Shown in pieces: positions 14,556 through 15,128 of a stretch of DNA of 15,128 bases. Within the stretch, counting starts at the first letter, position 1. Every line of letters begins with the position of its first letter. The notes below the pieces were generated by a model. The model worked only from the letters and a program-made list of their open reading frames with translations, ran no database searches and was not told the origin of the DNA. Position numbers and translations under genes: made by a program. The DNA lies in NCBI GenBank assembly GCA_947589335.1, contig CANPZH010000020.1:1-15128 (forward strand). Reading direction: 5' to 3'. The DNA is from an uncultured Clostridia bacterium (GTDB taxonomy: Bacteria; Bacillota; Clostridia; Christensenellales; Borkfalkiaceae).

Positions 14556-14990
14556 ATGAAAGTCAATGTCAAAAAGTTAAACCCTCATGCCGTGCTGCCC
14601 GTGTACGGCTCTCCCTGCGCCGCGGGGGCGGATCTCTATGCCTGCGAGAGCGGGGAGGTCACGATCGCGCCGGGGGAGACGGCGTTCATCCATACGGGCA
14701 TCGCGCTCGAACTCCCCGAGGGGACGGTCGGGCTCGTCTATGCGAGGAGCGGGCTCGCGTCCAAACGGGACCTCGCCCCCGCCAACAAAGTGGGCGTCAT
14801 CGACTGCGACTACCGCGGCGAGGTGATCGTCTCTCTGCACAACCACGGCAAGGAGCCCCGCACGGTCGGCTGCGGCGAACGCATCGCCCAGCTCGTGATC
14901 ACGCCCTATTACACGGCGGAATTTGCCGAGGCGGAGGAACTCTCCGAGACCGTGCGCGGAACGGGCGGATTCGGATCGACAGGAAGATAG
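14556..14990 (+). CDS. dut: dUTP diphosphatase (dUTPase), trimeric type
   Basis: This 144-residue protein is the usual length for the homotrimeric dUTPase family, which hydrolyses dUTP to dUMP and pyrophosphate, keeping uracil out of DNA and supplying dUMP for thymidylate synthesis. All five motifs are present: motif 1 AGADLYA (23-29), motif 2 ARSGLASK (63-70), motif 3 GVIDCDYRGEV (80-90) with catalytic Asp83 and the base-contacting Tyr86 expected from the family, motif 4 ERIAQLV (108-114), and the mobile C-terminal motif 5 RGTGGFGSTG (134-143). The protein should be cytosolic and active. It has its own promoter and follows the upstream operon's terminator, so it is a separate unit. GAGG at 14546-14549 is 6 bases before the ATG but lies at or before the predicted transcription start. 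No other in-frame ATG exists near the N-terminus, and the first residues fit the family, so the start is secure. Confidence 0.96.
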   Translation: MKVNVKKLNPHAVLPVYGSPCAAGADLYACESGEVTIAPGETAFIHTGIALELPEGTVGLVYARSGLASKRDLAPANKVGVIDCDYRGEVIVSLHNHGKEPRTVGCGERIAQLVITPYYTAEFAEAEELSETVRGTGGFGSTGR

Positions 14991-15005
14991 ATTCACGAAA
15001 AAGTT

Positions 15006-15065
15006 TCGCAAATTTCTTTATTCAGGACTCCCTGCGGGGCATACTGAGGGCAAAGAAATTTGCGA
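15006..15065. repeat. Long perfect inverted repeat downstream of dut
   Basis: TCGCAAATTTCTTT (15006-15019) and AAAGAAATTTGCGA (15052-15065) are exact reverse complements, giving a 14-bp stem around 32 bases. The loop has a possible inner TCAG/CTGA pairing (15022-15025 with 15044-15047). On the + strand no T-run follows, so it is a poor terminator for dut. On the minus strand the stem is followed by AAACTTTTTCG, which fits a terminator for a leftward gene beyond the right edge. Smaller palindromes flank it: CGAAA-AAG-TTTCG before, and GAAAT-TCG-ATTTC at 15074-15086. The AT-rich arms contrast with the GC-rich genes, suggesting an intergenic repeat element. The two explanations are not exclusive. 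Confidence 0.6.
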
Positions 15066-15110
15066 GGGGTTAGGAAATTCGATTTCATGTAGCCCCGTCG
15101 CCCGCCCACG

Positions 15111-15127
15111 GTCTGCCTTGCGCAGAC
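15111..15127. repeat. Short inverted repeat at the right edge
   Basis: GTCTGC (15111-15116) and GCAGAC (15122-15127) form a 6-bp stem with loop CTTGC. It is too close to the edge for its context to be judged. It may belong to the same intergenic element as the longer inverted repeat at 15006-15065. Confidence 0.3.
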
Positions 15128-15128
15128 A

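Overview
This window looks like a stretch of a GC-rich bacterial chromosome (I estimate about 60% G+C by eye, not counted). It is probably from an anaerobic, gut-type member of the Bacillota (Clostridia-like). That placement is inference. It rests on strong AGGAGG-type ribosome sites, lipobox signal peptides, BspA-type leucine-rich repeats, InlB-type (Listeria-Bacteroides) repeats and a short trimeric-type dUTPase. No rRNA or other marker gene confirms it.

Bases 1-14426 form one apparent operon on the + strand. In order it encodes the C-terminal part of a MoxR-type AAA+ ATPase (cut by the left edge), a soluble DUF58/VWA protein, a membrane-anchored BatA-like VWA protein, a larger membrane protein with two VWA domains flanking an inactive glutamine-amidotransferase-like domain, a 945-residue BspA-type LRR lipoprotein, and a 1720-residue lipoprotein with InlB-type modules followed by a long array of degenerate beta-repeats. 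Gaps are 14 and 15 bases, two junctions are 4-base ATGA overlaps, and a single 90-base spacer with a GC-rich hairpin precedes the last gene. A textbook intrinsic terminator closes the unit at 14452-14480.

The first four genes are the standard parts of a MoxR/VWA (Bat-like) system: a cytoplasmic AAA+ motor, a cytoplasmic VWA adaptor, and membrane proteins whose VWA domains should face outward by the positive-inside rule. The unusual point is that this module runs directly, by stop-start overlap, into two large surface lipoproteins. The working idea is that the two lipoproteins are clients or partners of the MoxR/VWA apparatus.

Bases 14510-14990 are a separate unit: a promoter and dut (dUTPase, all five motifs present), with almost no 5' leader. 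The right end (14991-15128) holds no confident gene. It contains a 14-bp perfect inverted repeat and other small palindromes that resemble an intergenic repeat or a minus-strand terminator.
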